Source: Cellulomonas gelida (GTDB lineage: Bacteria; Actinomycetota; Actinomycetes; Actinomycetales; Cellulomonadaceae). From it: a stretch of 64,000 nucleotides of DNA. Below, piece after piece: positions 1-16,185 of this stretch. The position numbers and the translations under genes are program-made. The first letter of the stretch is position 1, and each line of letters opens with the position of its first letter. The stretch spans positions 1 to 64,000 of the forward strand of contig NZ_BJLQ01000009.1 of assembly GCF_006538725.1 (NCBI RefSeq). Reading direction: 5' to 3'. Below the pieces are notes generated by a model. The model ran no database searches. It saw only the letters and a list, made by a program, of their open reading frames with translations, and was not told where the DNA came from.

Positions 1-459
1 GCATCCCCGCAGGATCTTCCGATCCTGAGCAAGAGGCTTGTTCGCTTTCCCTTCGCGCCTCGGCGCTTGGGGCCTGTCTACTGTACCCGATCCCCCGGCT
101 CTTCGGAACCACCCTTGCGAGCGGCTCTTCCTCCAGGATCCTGGGCGCCCGACCGTACCAGAGGCGCACGAAGCACCTGCGATCTGATCGGGGTTGGCCG
201 CCTGCGGGACCGTCCATCGCCTGGATCCTCGCGGATCCGGCTCCGTGTCCGTTCCTCCCTGCCGGGCGACATCGAGAACATTACGCAGCCCGTGGCGCCG
301 AGGGCAAATCCGCGACGTGGTGACGCCGCTCACCTGGCCCGTTCGGCGCGCTGACCTGCGCAGATGCCGTCTGGAAGGGCCGGCCCCGGCCGCTGTGCCC
401 ACGGCATCCGCCGTTTCGTCCCGGTTCGCTGCGTCCACGGGCCGGAGGGGTACGACGAC
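1..459. other. gene-free left edge, downstream of tyrS
   Basis: No credible coding region is seen here; the possible reading frames are Arg/Ser/Pro-rich and look like shadows. On the minus strand it lies downstream of tyrS, so it may hold the promoter and leader of a gene beyond the left edge. A perfect 6-bp hairpin with a GGAA (GNRA-type) tetraloop on the minus strand lies at 11-26. An 8-bp inverted repeat (363-370 with 401-408) encloses a GC-rich hairpin. A -10-like TACAGT lies on the minus strand near position 80. An rRNA leader is possible by synteny, but no boxA or 16S start is visible, so this remains a guess. Confidence 0.4.
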
Positions 460-496
460 GGCCGCGCCGCGAGCCCCGTCGGGGTGCGGCGCGGCC
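460..496 (-). terminator. terminator hairpin after tyrS
   Basis: A perfect 11-bp GC-only stem (460-470 with 486-496) encloses an inner CCCC/GGGG pairing (474-477 with 481-484). It begins 44 bases after the tyrS stop. There is no T-run, as is common for GC-rich actinobacterial terminators. It probably ends the arginine-tyrS transcription unit. Confidence 0.6.
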
Positions 497-540
497 GGGT
501 GGGCGTCGCGCGAGCAGTGGCCGTCAGGCCAGCGGGTCGG

Positions 541-1803
541 TCAGCGATGGGTGTCGACCACCGCGAGCGTGCGCTTGCCGCGGCGGAGCACGGCCCACCG
601 ACCGTGCAGCAGGTCCTCGGGCGCAAGGGTTGCGTCCTCGTCGGGGACGCGGACGTTGTTGATCGAGGCGCCGCCCTCGGCGATCGCGCGGCGGGCCTCG
701 GACTTGCTCTTGACGACACCGGTCGCGGCGAGCAGGTCGACGACGAGGTCGCCCGGGGCGCCGCCCGCGGTCGGGAGCTCGGCGACAGCCGCGCCGAGCG
801 TCGCCTGATCGAGATCGCCCAGCGCGCCGCGGCCGAACAGCGCCCGGGAGGCGGCGACCACCGCGTCCGCCGCCTGCACCCCGTGCACCAGGGCGGTCAC
901 GTCGTACGCGAGGGTGCGCTGCGCCTCACGCGCGGCCGGCCGCGTCGCCACGGCATCCGCCAGCTCCTCGATCTGCTCACGCGAGCGGAACGTGAAGACC
1001 TTGAGGTAGCCAAGCACGTCGGCGTCGTCCGCGTTGAGCCAGAACTGGTAGAAGGCGTACGGCGTCGTCATCTGCGGGTCGAGCCAGACGGTCCCGGACT
1101 CGGTCTTGCCGAACTTCGTGCCGTCGGCCTTGGTGATCAGCGGCGTCGTCAGCGCGTGGACACCGGTGCCCTCGACCTTGCGGATCAGCTCGACGCCCGA
1201 CAGCAGGTTGCCCCACTGGTCGGAGCCGCCCGTCTGCAGCGTGACGCCGTGCCTGCGGAAGAGCTCGAGGTAGTCCATCCCCTGGAGCACCTGGTAGCTG
1301 AACTCCGTGAACGAGATCCCCTGGTCGCTGGCCAGGCGGCGCGCGACGGTGTCCTTCGCGATCATCGTGCCGAGCCGGAAGTGCTGACCGACGTCGCGCA
1401 GGAAGTCGATCGCGGACATCGGTGCCGTCCAGTCGAGGTTGTTCACCATCGTCGCGGCGTTCTCACCGTCGAACCGCAGGAGCGGAGCGATCTGACCCCG
1501 GATCCGCTCGACCCAGCCGGCGACGACGTCGCGCGAGTTCAGGGTGCGCTCCCCCGTCATCTTCGGGTCGCCGATCAGGCCCGTGGCGCCGCCGACGAGC
1601 GCGATCGGGCGGTGGCCGGCGTCCTGCAGCCTGCGGACCGTGAGGATCTGGACGAGGTTGCCGATGTGCAGGCTCGGTGCCGTGGGGTCGAAGCCGCAGT
1701 ACAGCGTCACCGGCCCTGCGGACAGCGCGTCGCGCAGCGCGTCGGTGTCGGTGGTGTGGGCGATGAGCCCGCGCCAGGCGAGCTCGTCGAGGATGTGCGT
1801 CAC
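541..1803 (-). CDS. tyrS: tyrosyl-tRNA synthetase
   Basis: Cytoplasmic class I aminoacyl-tRNA synthetase that charges tRNA-Tyr with tyrosine using ATP. The 420-residue product has the HIGH-type signature HIGN at residues 46-49, the tyrosine-pocket region ending GGSDQWGN near 192-199, and the KMSKS-type loop KFGKT at 230-234. A C-terminal S4 RNA-binding domain covers the last 70 or so residues. The GTG at 1803 is preferred because GGAG lies seven bases upstream and the protein then begins at the usual family position; a GTG twelve codons earlier is possible. The gene follows the 3-methyladenine glycosylase gene after 113 bases and is probably the last gene of the long arginine-cluster transcript. 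Length and motifs match the bacterial TyrRS family closely. Confidence 0.96.
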   Translation of the reverse strand: MTHILDELAWRGLIAHTTDTDALRDALSAGPVTLYCGFDPTAPSLHIGNLVQILTVRRLQDAGHRPIALVGGATGLIGDPKMTGERTLNSRDVVAGWVERIRGQIAPLLRFDGENAATMVNNLDWTAPMSAIDFLRDVGQHFRLGTMIAKDTVARRLASDQGISFTEFSYQVLQGMDYLELFRRHGVTLQTGGSDQWGNLLSGVELIRKVEGTGVHALTTPLITKADGTKFGKTESGTVWLDPQMTTPYAFYQFWLNADDADVLGYLKVFTFRSREQIEELADAVATRPAAREAQRTLAYDVTALVHGVQAADAVVAASRALFGRGALGDLDQATLGAAVAELPTAGGAPGDLVVDLLAATGVVKSKSEARRAIAEGGASINNVRVPDEDATLAPEDLLHGRWAVLRRGKRTLAVVDTHR

Positions 1804-1916
1804 GTTCGGTCTCCGGTCGAAGGGCCGCGCTCGAGGCACGGCGTGAGGTCAGCGCGGTTCTGCGTGTGGTCGGGACCCGTCAGGTCGAGGCGCGTGCGGC
1901 CGACGCCGTCGCCCCG

Positions 1917-2801
1917 TCACGGGGCGTCTTCCGACGCCGGCGTCCGATAGCCGTCCGACGAGGCCGCGGCCCGAGTGGCCGACCGGTAGGCGGGACGGTA
2001 GGCGGACACGGTGCGCTCACCGGTGATCCAGTAGCGCCACGGGTGGCGCGTCGAGTCGCCGCCGGGGCCCGAGACGCCGACGCGCGGACCGCTCGCGTGC
2101 GTCGTGTGCGTGGGCGCCTCGCGTCGGTGCACCACCACGCGTCCGCCCGCCTCGGTGAGGTCCGCGCCGTTCCACGCGCGGTCGATGCCCAGGCACACGG
2201 CGAGCCGGGCCGGGCCGCGCGCGAGCTGCCGCTCGGAGTCGACGACCCCGACCGCCTCGCGGCGACGCCAGGCCAGCTCGGCCCCGTCGACGACCTCGCC
2301 GGCGCGCAGCAGGACCGCCGCGGGCTGACCGGTGGGCTCGGCGACGACGTTCACGCAGTGGTGCAGACCGAGGTGGCGGTACACGTACAGACGGCCCGGC
2401 TCGGCGAACATCACCGCGTTGCGTGCGGTGCGCCCGCGGAACGCGTGCGAGCCCGGGTCCAGCGCACCCGCGTAGGCCTCGACCTCCGTGAGGCGGATCG
2501 TGACGGTGCCGTCCGGCGTGCTCGTCGTGACGAACGCGCCGAGCAGGTCCTTGGCGACCGCGTGCACGTCCCGCGCGTACCAGCTGCGGGCCGGGACCGC
2601 GACGAACCGGCGCGGGTCCGCGACGTGCGGGGGTCGGGGCGCATCGCGTCCGTCCGCTCGTCCATCGGCGGTGGTCCCCGTCCGAGCGCCCTCGGTGGGG
2701 TTGCCCGGGACGTCGACCCGGGACCCGGACCCCGGCAGCGCGCCGGGCGCCGACGAGCCCGCGGGCTCGGGAGCGCTCGGGGCGTCGGCGAAGGGCGTCA
2801 C
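1917..2801 (-). CDS. 3-methyladenine DNA glycosylase (AAG/MPG family)
   Basis: Predicted base-excision repair enzyme that removes alkylated purines from DNA. The family core begins near residue 64 and shows LTEVEAY, the substrate-pocket segment GSHAFRGRTARN, YVYRHLGLHHCVNVV, and the LLRAGEVV segment that follows in this family. The first 60 or so residues are a Pro/Gly/Ala/Asp-rich extension that looks disordered and is not part of the fold. The GTG start at 2801 overlaps the stop of the kinase-like gene (GTGA) and has AGGA seven bases upstream, so the two are probably translationally coupled. The product is 294 residues, longer than typical members because of the N-terminal extension. Confidence 0.9.
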   Translation of the reverse strand: MTPFADAPSAPEPAGSSAPGALPGSGSRVDVPGNPTEGARTGTTADGRADGRDAPRPPHVADPRRFVAVPARSWYARDVHAVAKDLLGAFVTTSTPDGTVTIRLTEVEAYAGALDPGSHAFRGRTARNAVMFAEPGRLYVYRHLGLHHCVNVVAEPTGQPAAVLLRAGEVVDGAELAWRRREAVGVVDSERQLARGPARLAVCLGIDRAWNGADLTEAGGRVVVHRREAPTHTTHASGPRVGVSGPGGDSTRHPWRYWITGERTVSAYRPAYRSATRAAASSDGYRTPASEDAP

Positions 2802-3388
2802 GGGGTCATCCTGCCAAACTCGTCCAGGCGGATGTCGGCCCGTTCACGACTGCTCTCCCGCGCGAAGTGCGCGCGCTCGTCGTCCATCCACCGCAGCCAC
2901 TGCTCGCGCGCGGCCACGCCGTCCCGTGCCAGACCACGGGCGAGACGCAGCTCGTCGGGAGCCTCGACCCAGACGCGCACGACCGCCCACGCGTCGCACT
3001 CGCGGCGCGCCGAGCCGCAGCCCTCGAGCACGAGCAGCTCAGGGACGGGCACGTCGATCCAGTCCGCGAAGGCGCCCGTGGCCCAGTCGTAGCGCTGGAA
3101 CCTGCCGGGCAGACCGCGGCGCAGGGGCTCGAGCACCTGCGCGGACAGGCGCGGCCACAACGAGCCCTCGAGCCCGGACCAGCCCTCGTACAGGTCGTCG
3201 AGGTGCACGACGACCGCGCGCGTCCCGCGTGCGGAGGCCGCCTCGAGCACACCCGCTGCGGCCGTCGTCTTGCCCGAGCCGGCGGGGCCGTCGAGGCAGA
3301 CGGCGCGCACGGGACCGAGCCGTGGGGACGCCGCGAGGGCGCGCTCGACGATCGTCGTGAGCGCGCCCTCGTCGGACGGAGCGGACAT
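2798..3388 (-). CDS. P-loop ATP-binding protein, uridine-kinase-like
   Basis: A 196-residue cytoplasmic protein with a Walker A motif GPAGSGKTT near residue 30, a Walker B-like LVLEGCG segment near residue 120 and a VVVHLDDLYEGW segment. That last segment resembles the substrate-loop DD of uridine/cytidine kinases and related NMP-kinase-fold enzymes. The substrate is not known and cannot be read from the sequence. The ATG at 3388 lies eight bases after the argH stop; no strong ribosome binding site is visible, so it may be read by re-initiation. It overlaps the downstream glycosylase gene by a GTGA. Proteins of this type are often found behind argH in related actinobacteria, but that does not show a role in arginine synthesis. 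Confidence 0.75.
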   Translation of the reverse strand: MSAPSDEGALTTIVERALAASPRLGPVRAVCLDGPAGSGKTTAAAGVLEAASARGTRAVVVHLDDLYEGWSGLEGSLWPRLSAQVLEPLRRGLPGRFQRYDWATGAFADWIDVPVPELLVLEGCGSARRECDAWAVVRVWVEAPDELRLARGLARDGVAAREQWLRWMDDERAHFARESSRERADIRLDEFGRMTP

Positions 3389-3396
3389 GCGGGCCG

Positions 3397-6067
<2,671 letters not shown>

Positions 6068-6136
6068 GAGATGTCACTTTCTACGAGCTGGGTTCGGGTG
6101 GTGCGAGAGGACGAGGGTCGAGCGGTCGTGCCGGGC

Positions 6137-6679
6137 CTACGAGGTCCCGGTCGCGAGGGTGAGGAACCGCGACGCCAGTGCGGCGCCGTCGGGGTCGCGC
6201 GACACGACGAGGATCGTGTCGTCCCCCGCGATCGTGCCGAGCACGGCGGGGAGGACGGAGTGGTCGATCGCCGAGGCCAGGTACTGCGCGCCGCCCGGAG
6301 GGGTGCGCAGCACGACGAGGTTGCCCGACGACTCCGCGGTCAGCAGCAGCTCGGTGCACAACCGCTCGAGCCGCGCGGCGAGGTGCTCGGCGTCGGCCGC
6401 GGGCGCGGTCGGCAGGGTGCGCACCGAGCCCTCCCCGGGCACGGCGTACACGAGCGCACCCGACGGGGTACGCACCTTGACCGCCTGGAGCTCGACGAGG
6501 TCGCGCGAGAGGGTCGCCTGCGTGACCGTGACGCCCGCGTCGCCGAGCAGCTCGGCGAGCTGCTGCTGCGAGTGCACCGCCTCGCGCGTGAGCAGCGCGG
6601 CGACCAGCGACTGCCGCGCCGCCTTGGTCTGCGGCGCGGTCGCGCGCGGCGCGCCGTTCGTCGTGCCCGGGAGGGTCAT
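6137..6679 (-). CDS. argR: arginine repressor
   Basis: Arginine-sensing DNA-binding protein that represses the arginine operon; the active form in the family is an arginine-bound hexamer. The 180-residue product has an N-terminal winged helix-turn-helix with the recognition stretch [12 protein letters not shown] near residues 52-63, and a C-terminal oligomerisation and arginine-binding domain with [12 protein letters not shown] near residue 155. The ATG at 6679 is chosen because AGGTGA lies five bases upstream; a GTG one codon earlier is also possible. The gene sits inside the operon it should control, between argF and argG, as in many actinobacteria. Confidence 0.93.
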   Translation of the reverse strand: MTLPGTTNGAPRATAPQTKAARQSLVAALLTREAVHSQQQLAELLGDAGVTVTQATLSRDLVELQAVKVRTPSGALVYAVPGEGSVRTLPTAPAADAEHLAARLERLCTELLLTAESSGNLVVLRTPPGGAQYLASAIDHSVLPAVLGTIAGDDTILVVSRDPDGAALASRFLTLATGTS

Positions 6680-6684
6680 CACGC

Positions 6685-8953
<2,269 letters not shown>

Positions 8954-8957
<4 letters not shown>

Positions 8958-9948
8958 GCGGACACCTCCGGGTGGATGACGGGGATCGGGGCCGTGAAGG
9001 GGGCGTCGGCGGGCTCCTCGTCGGGCAGCACCATCGTGCCGATGCCGTCGGACGTGAACACCTCGACGAGGATCGAGTGCGGCGCACGACCGTCGATGAC
9101 GTGCGCGCGACCGACCCCGCCCGTCACGGCGCGCCAGCAGGCCTCCATCTTCGGCCGCATGCCGGAGTCGAGCGACGGCAGGACCTCCGCGAGGTCGCTC
9201 GCGCTGAGGCGCCGCACGAGCGAGCTGCGGTCCGGCCAGTTCAGGTAGAGGCCCTCGACGTCGGTCAGGACGATGAGCTTGCGCGCACCGAGCGCGACCG
9301 CGAGCGCCGCCGCCGCCGTGTCGGCGTTGACGTTGAGCACCTGCGTCGGGTCGTCGATGTCGGGCGCGACCGTGCTGACCACGGGGATCCGGCCCGCGTC
9401 GAGCAGGTCCTGCACGGCGCTCGGGTTGACCTTCACGACGTCCCCGACGAGGCCGACGTCGACCGGCTCGCCGTCGACGAACGCGTGCCGACGGCGGGCC
9501 TGGAACAGACCGCCGTCCTCGCCGGACAGGCCCACGGCGTGCGGGCCGTGCGCGTTGAGGAGCCCGACGAGCTCGCGCGACACCTGGCCCGTGAGGACCA
9601 TGCGCACGACGTCCATCGCCTCGGGCGTGGTGACGCGCAGGCCGCCGCGGAACTCCGACTCGATGCCCAGACGGTCCAGCATCGAGCTGATCTGCGGGCC
9701 ACCGCCGTGCACGACGACCGGCTTGAGGCCGACCTGGCGCAGGAACACCATGTCCTGCGCGAACGCACGCTTGAGCTCGTCGTCGATCATGGCGTTGCCG
9801 CCGTACTTGACGACGACGAGCGCCCCGGCGAACTTCTGCAGCCACGGCAGCGCCTGGATGAGGACCTCGGCCTTCTGGTCGGGGCGCAGGTCCGTACGGG
9901 TGTCGAAGTGGAAGTCGTCCGGGACCGCGGGCGTGGGGTCGGGCTGGG

Positions 9949-9952
<4 letters not shown>
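8954..9952 (-). CDS. argB: acetylglutamate kinase
   Basis: Phosphorylates N-acetylglutamate with ATP, the controlled step of the pathway in many bacteria. The amino-acid-kinase fold is clear: [10 protein letters not shown] for ATP binding, [10 protein letters not shown] for substrate binding, and a late VLTDVEGLY and NVNADTAA region. The protein has 332 residues, with a short acidic N-terminal extension before the core. The arginine-sensitive enzymes carry an N-terminal helix; the charged N-terminal part here is compatible with feedback inhibition but does not prove it. The GTG at 9952 forms a GTGA overlap with argJ. Confidence 0.95.
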
Positions 9953-12268
<2,316 letters not shown>

Positions 12269-12299
12269 GGGCGCGGCCGTGGTCGTCGCTCGAAGCGGG

Positions 12300-13316
12300 A
12301 TGAAACTCGACCGCCCCGACGTTCGCCACGACGTGCATGCAGTCGTCGCCACCCAGGCCGGTGGACCCGAGGTCCTGTCCGTCGTGACCCGACCCGACCC
12401 CACGCCCGGGCCGCACGACGCGCTCGTGCGCGTCGCCGCCGCCGGGGTCAACTTCATCGACACCTACCGCCGCGCCGGGGTGTACCCCGTCCCGTTCCCG
12501 CACGTGCCGGGGTCGGAGGGGGCCGGCACCGTGGTCGCGGTCGGTGAGCGCGTCACGCGGTTCGCGCCCGGTGACCGGGTCGCGTGGTCGGCGGGCCCCG
12601 GTTCGTACGCCGAGCTCGCCGCCGTCCCCGAGAGCGAGCTTCTCGCGGTGCCTGACGGCGTCGACGACGAGATCGCCGCAGCGCTCCCGCTGCAGGGCAT
12701 GACCGCCCACTACCTCGTCAGCTCCACGTTCCCCGTCGAGCCCGGCACGACCGTGCTCGTGCACGCCGCGGCCGGCGGCGTCGGCCTGCTCCTCACGCAG
12801 CTCGCGACCCAGCGCGGTGGCCGCGTGATCGCGACGGTGGGCAGCGTCGAGAAGGAGGCGCTCGCGCGCGCCGCGGGCGCCGCCGAGGTCATCCGCTACC
12901 GCGAGCTCCACGACGTGACCACCGAGCTGCCCGCGGCCGTCCGCGAGCTGACCGACGGGCGCGGGGTCGACGCGGTGTACGACGGGGTCGGCCGCGACAC
13001 GTTCGACGCGTCGCTCGCGTCCCTCGCGCGGCGCGGGATGCTCGTCCTCTTCGGGGCGTCGTCCGGCCCCGTGCCACCCGTCGACCCGCAGCGGCTCAAC
13101 GCCGCGGGCTCGGTGTTCCTCACCCGCCCGACGCTCGGTCACTACGTGGCCGACCGCTCCGAGCTCGAGTGGCGCGCCAACGAGCTGTTCGGGGCCGTCG
13201 CCGACGGCCGTCTCGACGTCCGCGTCGGAGCCCGCTTCCCCTTGTCGGCCGCTGCCGACGCCCACCGCGCGCTCGAGTCGCGCGCCACCACCGGAAAGGT
13301 CCTGCTGCTGCCGTGA
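12300..13316 (+). CDS. NADPH:quinone oxidoreductase-like protein (medium-chain reductase)
   Basis: Zinc-free quinone-oxidoreductase branch of the medium-chain dehydrogenase/reductase superfamily, about 338 residues. Visible are the N-terminal catalytic domain with GVNFIDTYRRAGVYP, VPGSEGAGTVVAVG and PGDRV, then the Rossmann nucleotide-binding turn HAAAGGVGLL near residue 155, followed by VIATVGS, which usually marks NADPH preference. The ATG at 12300 gives eleven residues more than usual; a GTG at 12333 would start at the family's typical position. It is divergent from argC, and its stop overlaps the next gene (GTGA). The physiological substrate is unknown. Confidence 0.88.
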   Translation: MKLDRPDVRHDVHAVVATQAGGPEVLSVVTRPDPTPGPHDALVRVAAAGVNFIDTYRRAGVYPVPFPHVPGSEGAGTVVAVGERVTRFAPGDRVAWSAGPGSYAELAAVPESELLAVPDGVDDEIAAALPLQGMTAHYLVSSTFPVEPGTTVLVHAAAGGVGLLLTQLATQRGGRVIATVGSVEKEALARAAGAAEVIRYRELHDVTTELPAAVRELTDGRGVDAVYDGVGRDTFDASLASLARRGMLVLFGASSGPVPPVDPQRLNAAGSVFLTRPTLGHYVADRSELEWRANELFGAVADGRLDVRVGARFPLSAAADAHRALESRATTGKVLLLP

Positions 13317-14071
13317 GCATCCCCACCCTGAACGCCGTCCGTACCGTCGCGGTGGAGGTGTGGTCCGACATCGCCTGCCCGTGGTGCTTCATCGGCAAGC
13401 GGCGCTTCGCCGACGCGCTGGCCGCCTTCCCGCACCGCGAGCACGTCGAGGTGGTGTGGCGCTCGTACCAGCTGTCCCCCGACACGCCGCGCGGACCGGG
13501 CCGCCCCGAGGTCGAGGCCCTGGCGGAGATGAAGGGGCTGTCCACCGAGCGCGTGCAGCAGATGTTCGCGCACGTCACGGCTGTGGCCGCCGAGGTGGGC
13601 CTGCGCTACGACTTCGACACCGTCCTGGCGTTCAACTCCTACGACGCGCACCGGCTCACGCACCTCGCGCGTGCGGTCGGCGGCCCGGCGCTGGCCGAGC
13701 GCACCGTCGAGGTCCTGTTCTCGGCGCACTTCGAGCGCGGCGAGGACCTCGGCGTGGACTCCTCGCTCGTCGCCGTCGCGCGCGAGGCCGGGTTCGCCGC
13801 GGCCGGGTACGACGACGAGGCGGTCGCGCTGTTCCTCGCGGGCGACGAGCAGTCCGACGCGGTCGAGGCCGACATCGCCGCGGCCCGCGAGCTGGGCGTG
13901 TCCGGCGTGCCGTTCTTCGTCGTCGACCGCCGGTACGCGGTCTCGGGCGCGCAACCCGCCGAGGTGTTCACCCAGCTGCTCGAGGCCGGGTGGCGCGAGG
14001 CGAACCCGCTGCAGACGATCGCGGGCGACCCGTCGGCGCACGCGTGCGTCGACGACTCGTGCGCGATCTGA
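13313..14071 (+). CDS. DsbA-family protein, FrnE-like
   Basis: A 252-residue thioredoxin-fold protein with the active-site motif CPWC at residues 22-25, followed by the long helical insertion of the 2-hydroxychromene-2-carboxylate isomerase/FrnE branch. The family cis-proline segment appears as GVSGVPFFVVDRRYAVSGAQ near residue 200. No signal peptide is seen, so it should be cytoplasmic, as is usual for FrnE. Two Cys near the C-terminus (ACVDDSC) are an extra feature. The GTG start overlaps the stop of the quinone oxidoreductase gene (GTGA), suggesting co-translation and a shared redox role. Polyketide-related or oxidative-stress roles are known for some relatives, but none can be assigned here. 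Confidence 0.85.
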   Translation: MSIPTLNAVRTVAVEVWSDIACPWCFIGKRRFADALAAFPHREHVEVVWRSYQLSPDTPRGPGRPEVEALAEMKGLSTERVQQMFAHVTAVAAEVGLRYDFDTVLAFNSYDAHRLTHLARAVGGPALAERTVEVLFSAHFERGEDLGVDSSLVAVAREAGFAAAGYDDEAVALFLAGDEQSDAVEADIAAARELGVSGVPFFVVDRRYAVSGAQPAEVFTQLLEAGWREANPLQTIAGDPSAHACVDDSCAI

Positions 14072-14103
14072 GCACGCCGGGCAGCGGGGAGCCGGGCGGA
14101 GCG

Positions 14104-14679
14104 GTGTCCCCCGGCACCCGCACGCCCGCAACGCCCGCAACGCCCGCAACGCCCGATCATGCCGCGGGGCTCGCCGTCAGGGACCTGCACGACGGCGACC
14201 TCGCGGTGCTCGCTGCGCTCAACGACGCGGCGGTGCCCGCCGTGAACGCGCTGGGCCCGGCCGGGCTCGCCGCGCACGTCCCGACCTGCGCGGCCGCGCT
14301 CGTCGTCCACGACGCCGGCGCGCCGGGCGGCCCGCCGCTCGGCTTCCTCCTGGCCCTCGCCCCCGGGGCCGACTACGCGAGCGAGAACTACCGCTGGTTC
14401 GCCGAGCACGCGCCGGGCTCGCTGTACGTGGACCGGATCGTGGTCGCGCCGCACGCGCACGGGCGCGGCGCGGGGCGCGCCCTGTACGCCGCGGCCGAGC
14501 AGCACGCGCGTCGGCTGGGGCTGTCGGCGCTCACGTGCGAGGTCAACCTCGACCCGCCGAACCCGGCCTCGTCGGCGTTCCACGCCCGGCTGGGCTTCCG
14601 GCGCGTCGGGGTGCTCGACACCAAGGGCGGCGCGGTGCGCGTCGAGCTCCTGAGCCGGGCGGTGGCGCTCGGCGGTTGA
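14104..14679 (+). CDS. GNAT-family N-acetyltransferase
   Basis: A 191-residue acetyltransferase whose acetyl-CoA loop is VVAPHAHGRGAGRALY near residue 120, with the later motif B region ending ASSAFHARLGFRRVG. The acceptor substrate is unknown. Start choice is uncertain: GTG at 14104 is taken, but an in-frame GTG at 14059 overlaps the preceding stop region and would give 206 residues. The N-terminus contains a short Ala-Thr-Pro tandem repeat encoded by 9-bp units. The gene follows the FrnE-like gene closely and may be the third gene of that small unit. Confidence 0.8.
   Translation: MSPGTRTPATPATPATPDHAAGLAVRDLHDGDLAVLAALNDAAVPAVNALGPAGLAAHVPTCAAALVVHDAGAPGGPPLGFLLALAPGADYASENYRWFAEHAPGSLYVDRIVVAPHAHGRGAGRALYAAAEQHARRLGLSALTCEVNLDPPNPASSAFHARLGFRRVGVLDTKGGAVRVELLSRAVALGG
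14122..14155 (+). repeat. 9-bp tandem repeat in the GNAT gene
   Basis: Three full copies and a partial fourth of the unit acgcccgca. They lie in frame and encode an Ala-Thr-Pro tripeptide repeat in the disordered N-terminus of the acetyltransferase. Confidence 0.85.
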
Positions 14680-14725
14680 CGTCTCGCACCGCGACGGCCC
14701 AGGTCACCGACGCGGGACGGTGCCC

Positions 14726-14731
14726 TAGGCT
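14726..14731 (+). promoter_or_regulatory. possible -10 element for the TrpB-like gene
   Basis: TAGGCT fits the actinobacterial TANNNT pattern and lies about 80 bases before the ATG. No convincing -35 hexamer is seen 16-18 bases upstream, so this is only a candidate. Confidence 0.25.
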
Positions 14732-14809
14732 GCGCCCAGCGGACCCACGGCGTGGTGGTCTGGCGCGTGCGGGCCCGCTCCGCACCACGATGCGCCCAGG
14801 AGGCACCGC

Positions 14810-16123
14810 ATGACGACTTCCCCCGACGTCCGTCCGGCATCCGCGCCGCTCACCGACCCGGTCGGCACCTTCGTGCCGTCGACGGTCCCGACGCACTGGT
14901 ACAACCTCGCCGCGGACCTCCCTGAGCCTGCTCCTCCCGCGCTGCACCCGGGCACGCGTGAGCCGCTCGGGCCGCAGGACCTCGCCCCGCTGTTCCCGAT
15001 GGCGCTCATCGCCCAGGAGGTCAGCACCGAGCGCTACGTCGAGATCCCGCAGACCGTGCGCGAGATGTACGCGCTGTGGCGGCCGTCGCCGCTGGTCCGG
15101 GCGCTGCGGCTCGAGCGCGCGCTCGGCACGCCCGCGAAGATCTACTACAAGTACGAGGGAGTCTCGCCGGCCGGGTCGCACAAGCCGAACACGGCGGTCG
15201 CGCAGGCGTACTACAACGCGGTCGAGGGCATCACGAAGCTGACGACCGAGACCGGTGCGGGCCAGTGGGGCGCGTCGTTGTCCATGGCGTGCGCGCTCGT
15301 CGGGATCGAGTGCGAGGTCTGGCAGGTGCGCGCGTCGTACGACGCCAAGCCGTACCGGCGCATGCAGATGGAGACGTATGGCGGGATCTGCCACCCGTCG
15401 CCCTCCGACCTGACCGAGGCCGGCCGCGCGATGCTCGCCGCGGACCCGGACACCACCGGCTCGCTCGGCATGGCGATCTCCGAGGCGGTCGAGGTCGCGG
15501 CCCAGGACCCGAAGGCGCACTACGCGCTCGGCTCGGTCCTCAACCACGTGCTGCTGCACCAGTCCGTCATCGGGATCGAGGCGCTCGAGCAGCTCGACGC
15601 GATCGGCGAGACGGCCGACGTCGTGTTCGGCTGCGCAGGCGGCGGGTCGAACCTCGGGGGGCTCAGCTTCCCGTTCATCGGGCGCAACCTGCGCGACGGC
15701 ACGACGACGAGGGTCGTCGCCTGCGAGCCCGCGGCGTGCCCGTCGCTCACGCAGGGCGAGTACCGGTACGACTTCGGCGACGTGGCCGGGCTGACCCCGT
15801 TGCTGAAGATGCACACGCTCGGCAAGGACTTCGTGCCGCCGCCCATCCACGCCGGGGGCCTGCGCTACCACGGCATGGCACCGATGGTGTCGCACGCGCT
15901 CGAGCTGGGGCTGCTCGAGGCGATCGCCGTCGAGCAGGACGTCGCGTTCGCCGCGGGCCTGGAGTTCGCGCGCGCGGAGGGGATCATCCCCGCGCCCGAG
16001 TCGACGCACGCCGTGGCGGGTGCGATCGCCCACGCGCGAGCGGCGACGACCGACCAGACGATCGTGATCGGGCTGTCCGGCAACGGCGTGCTGGACCTTC
16101 CCGCCTACCACGACTTCCTCTGA
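14810..16123 (+). CDS. TrpB-like PLP-dependent enzyme (TrpB2 type)
   Basis: A 437-residue protein of the second tryptophan-synthase-beta group. The cofactor Lys lies in GSHKPNTA near residue 125, the glutamate region in [10 protein letters not shown], and the phosphate-binding glycine run in [11 protein letters not shown]. The long N-terminus with WYNLAADLP and the RPSPLVRA segment are typical of TrpB2 rather than of TrpB paired with TrpA. No trpA lies nearby, so it may work as an indole-using tryptophan synthase or on another serine-type substrate. The ATG is supported by AGGAGG seven bases upstream. It is monocistronic and ends at a strong shared terminator. Confidence 0.9.
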   Translation: MTTSPDVRPASAPLTDPVGTFVPSTVPTHWYNLAADLPEPAPPALHPGTREPLGPQDLAPLFPMALIAQEVSTERYVEIPQTVREMYALWRPSPLVRALRLERALGTPAKIYYKYEGVSPAGSHKPNTAVAQAYYNAVEGITKLTTETGAGQWGASLSMACALVGIECEVWQVRASYDAKPYRRMQMETYGGICHPSPSDLTEAGRAMLAADPDTTGSLGMAISEAVEVAAQDPKAHYALGSVLNHVLLHQSVIGIEALEQLDAIGETADVVFGCAGGGSNLGGLSFPFIGRNLRDGTTTRVVACEPAACPSLTQGEYRYDFGDVAGLTPLLKMHTLGKDFVPPPIHAGGLRYHGMAPMVSHALELGLLEAIAVEQDVAFAAGLEFARAEGIIPAPESTHAVAGAIAHARAATTDQTIVIGLSGNGVLDLPAYHDFL

Positions 16124-16127
16124 CGCG

Positions 16128-16168
16128 ACGAGGGCGCCCGGTCGGCTCGACCGACCGGGCGCCCTCGT
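16128..16168. terminator. bidirectional terminator between the TrpB-like gene and the nuclease gene
   Basis: A perfect 18-bp stem (16128-16145 with 16151-16168) with a five-base loop lies between two convergent genes, 5 bases after the plus-strand stop and 18 bases after the minus-strand stop. It can serve both directions. Confidence 0.85.
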
Positions 16169-16185
16169 GCGTGCTCAGCCCCGCG

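Noticed and set aside
1..330. rRNA operon promoter and leader
   Set aside because: tyrS is next to rRNA genes in some relatives, but no boxA, rRNA start or clear -35/-10 pair is visible, so it is only mentioned as a possibility.
14059..14103. Longer start for the GNAT gene
   Set aside because: The added residues lie outside the fold and no better ribosome binding site is seen; kept only as an alternative.
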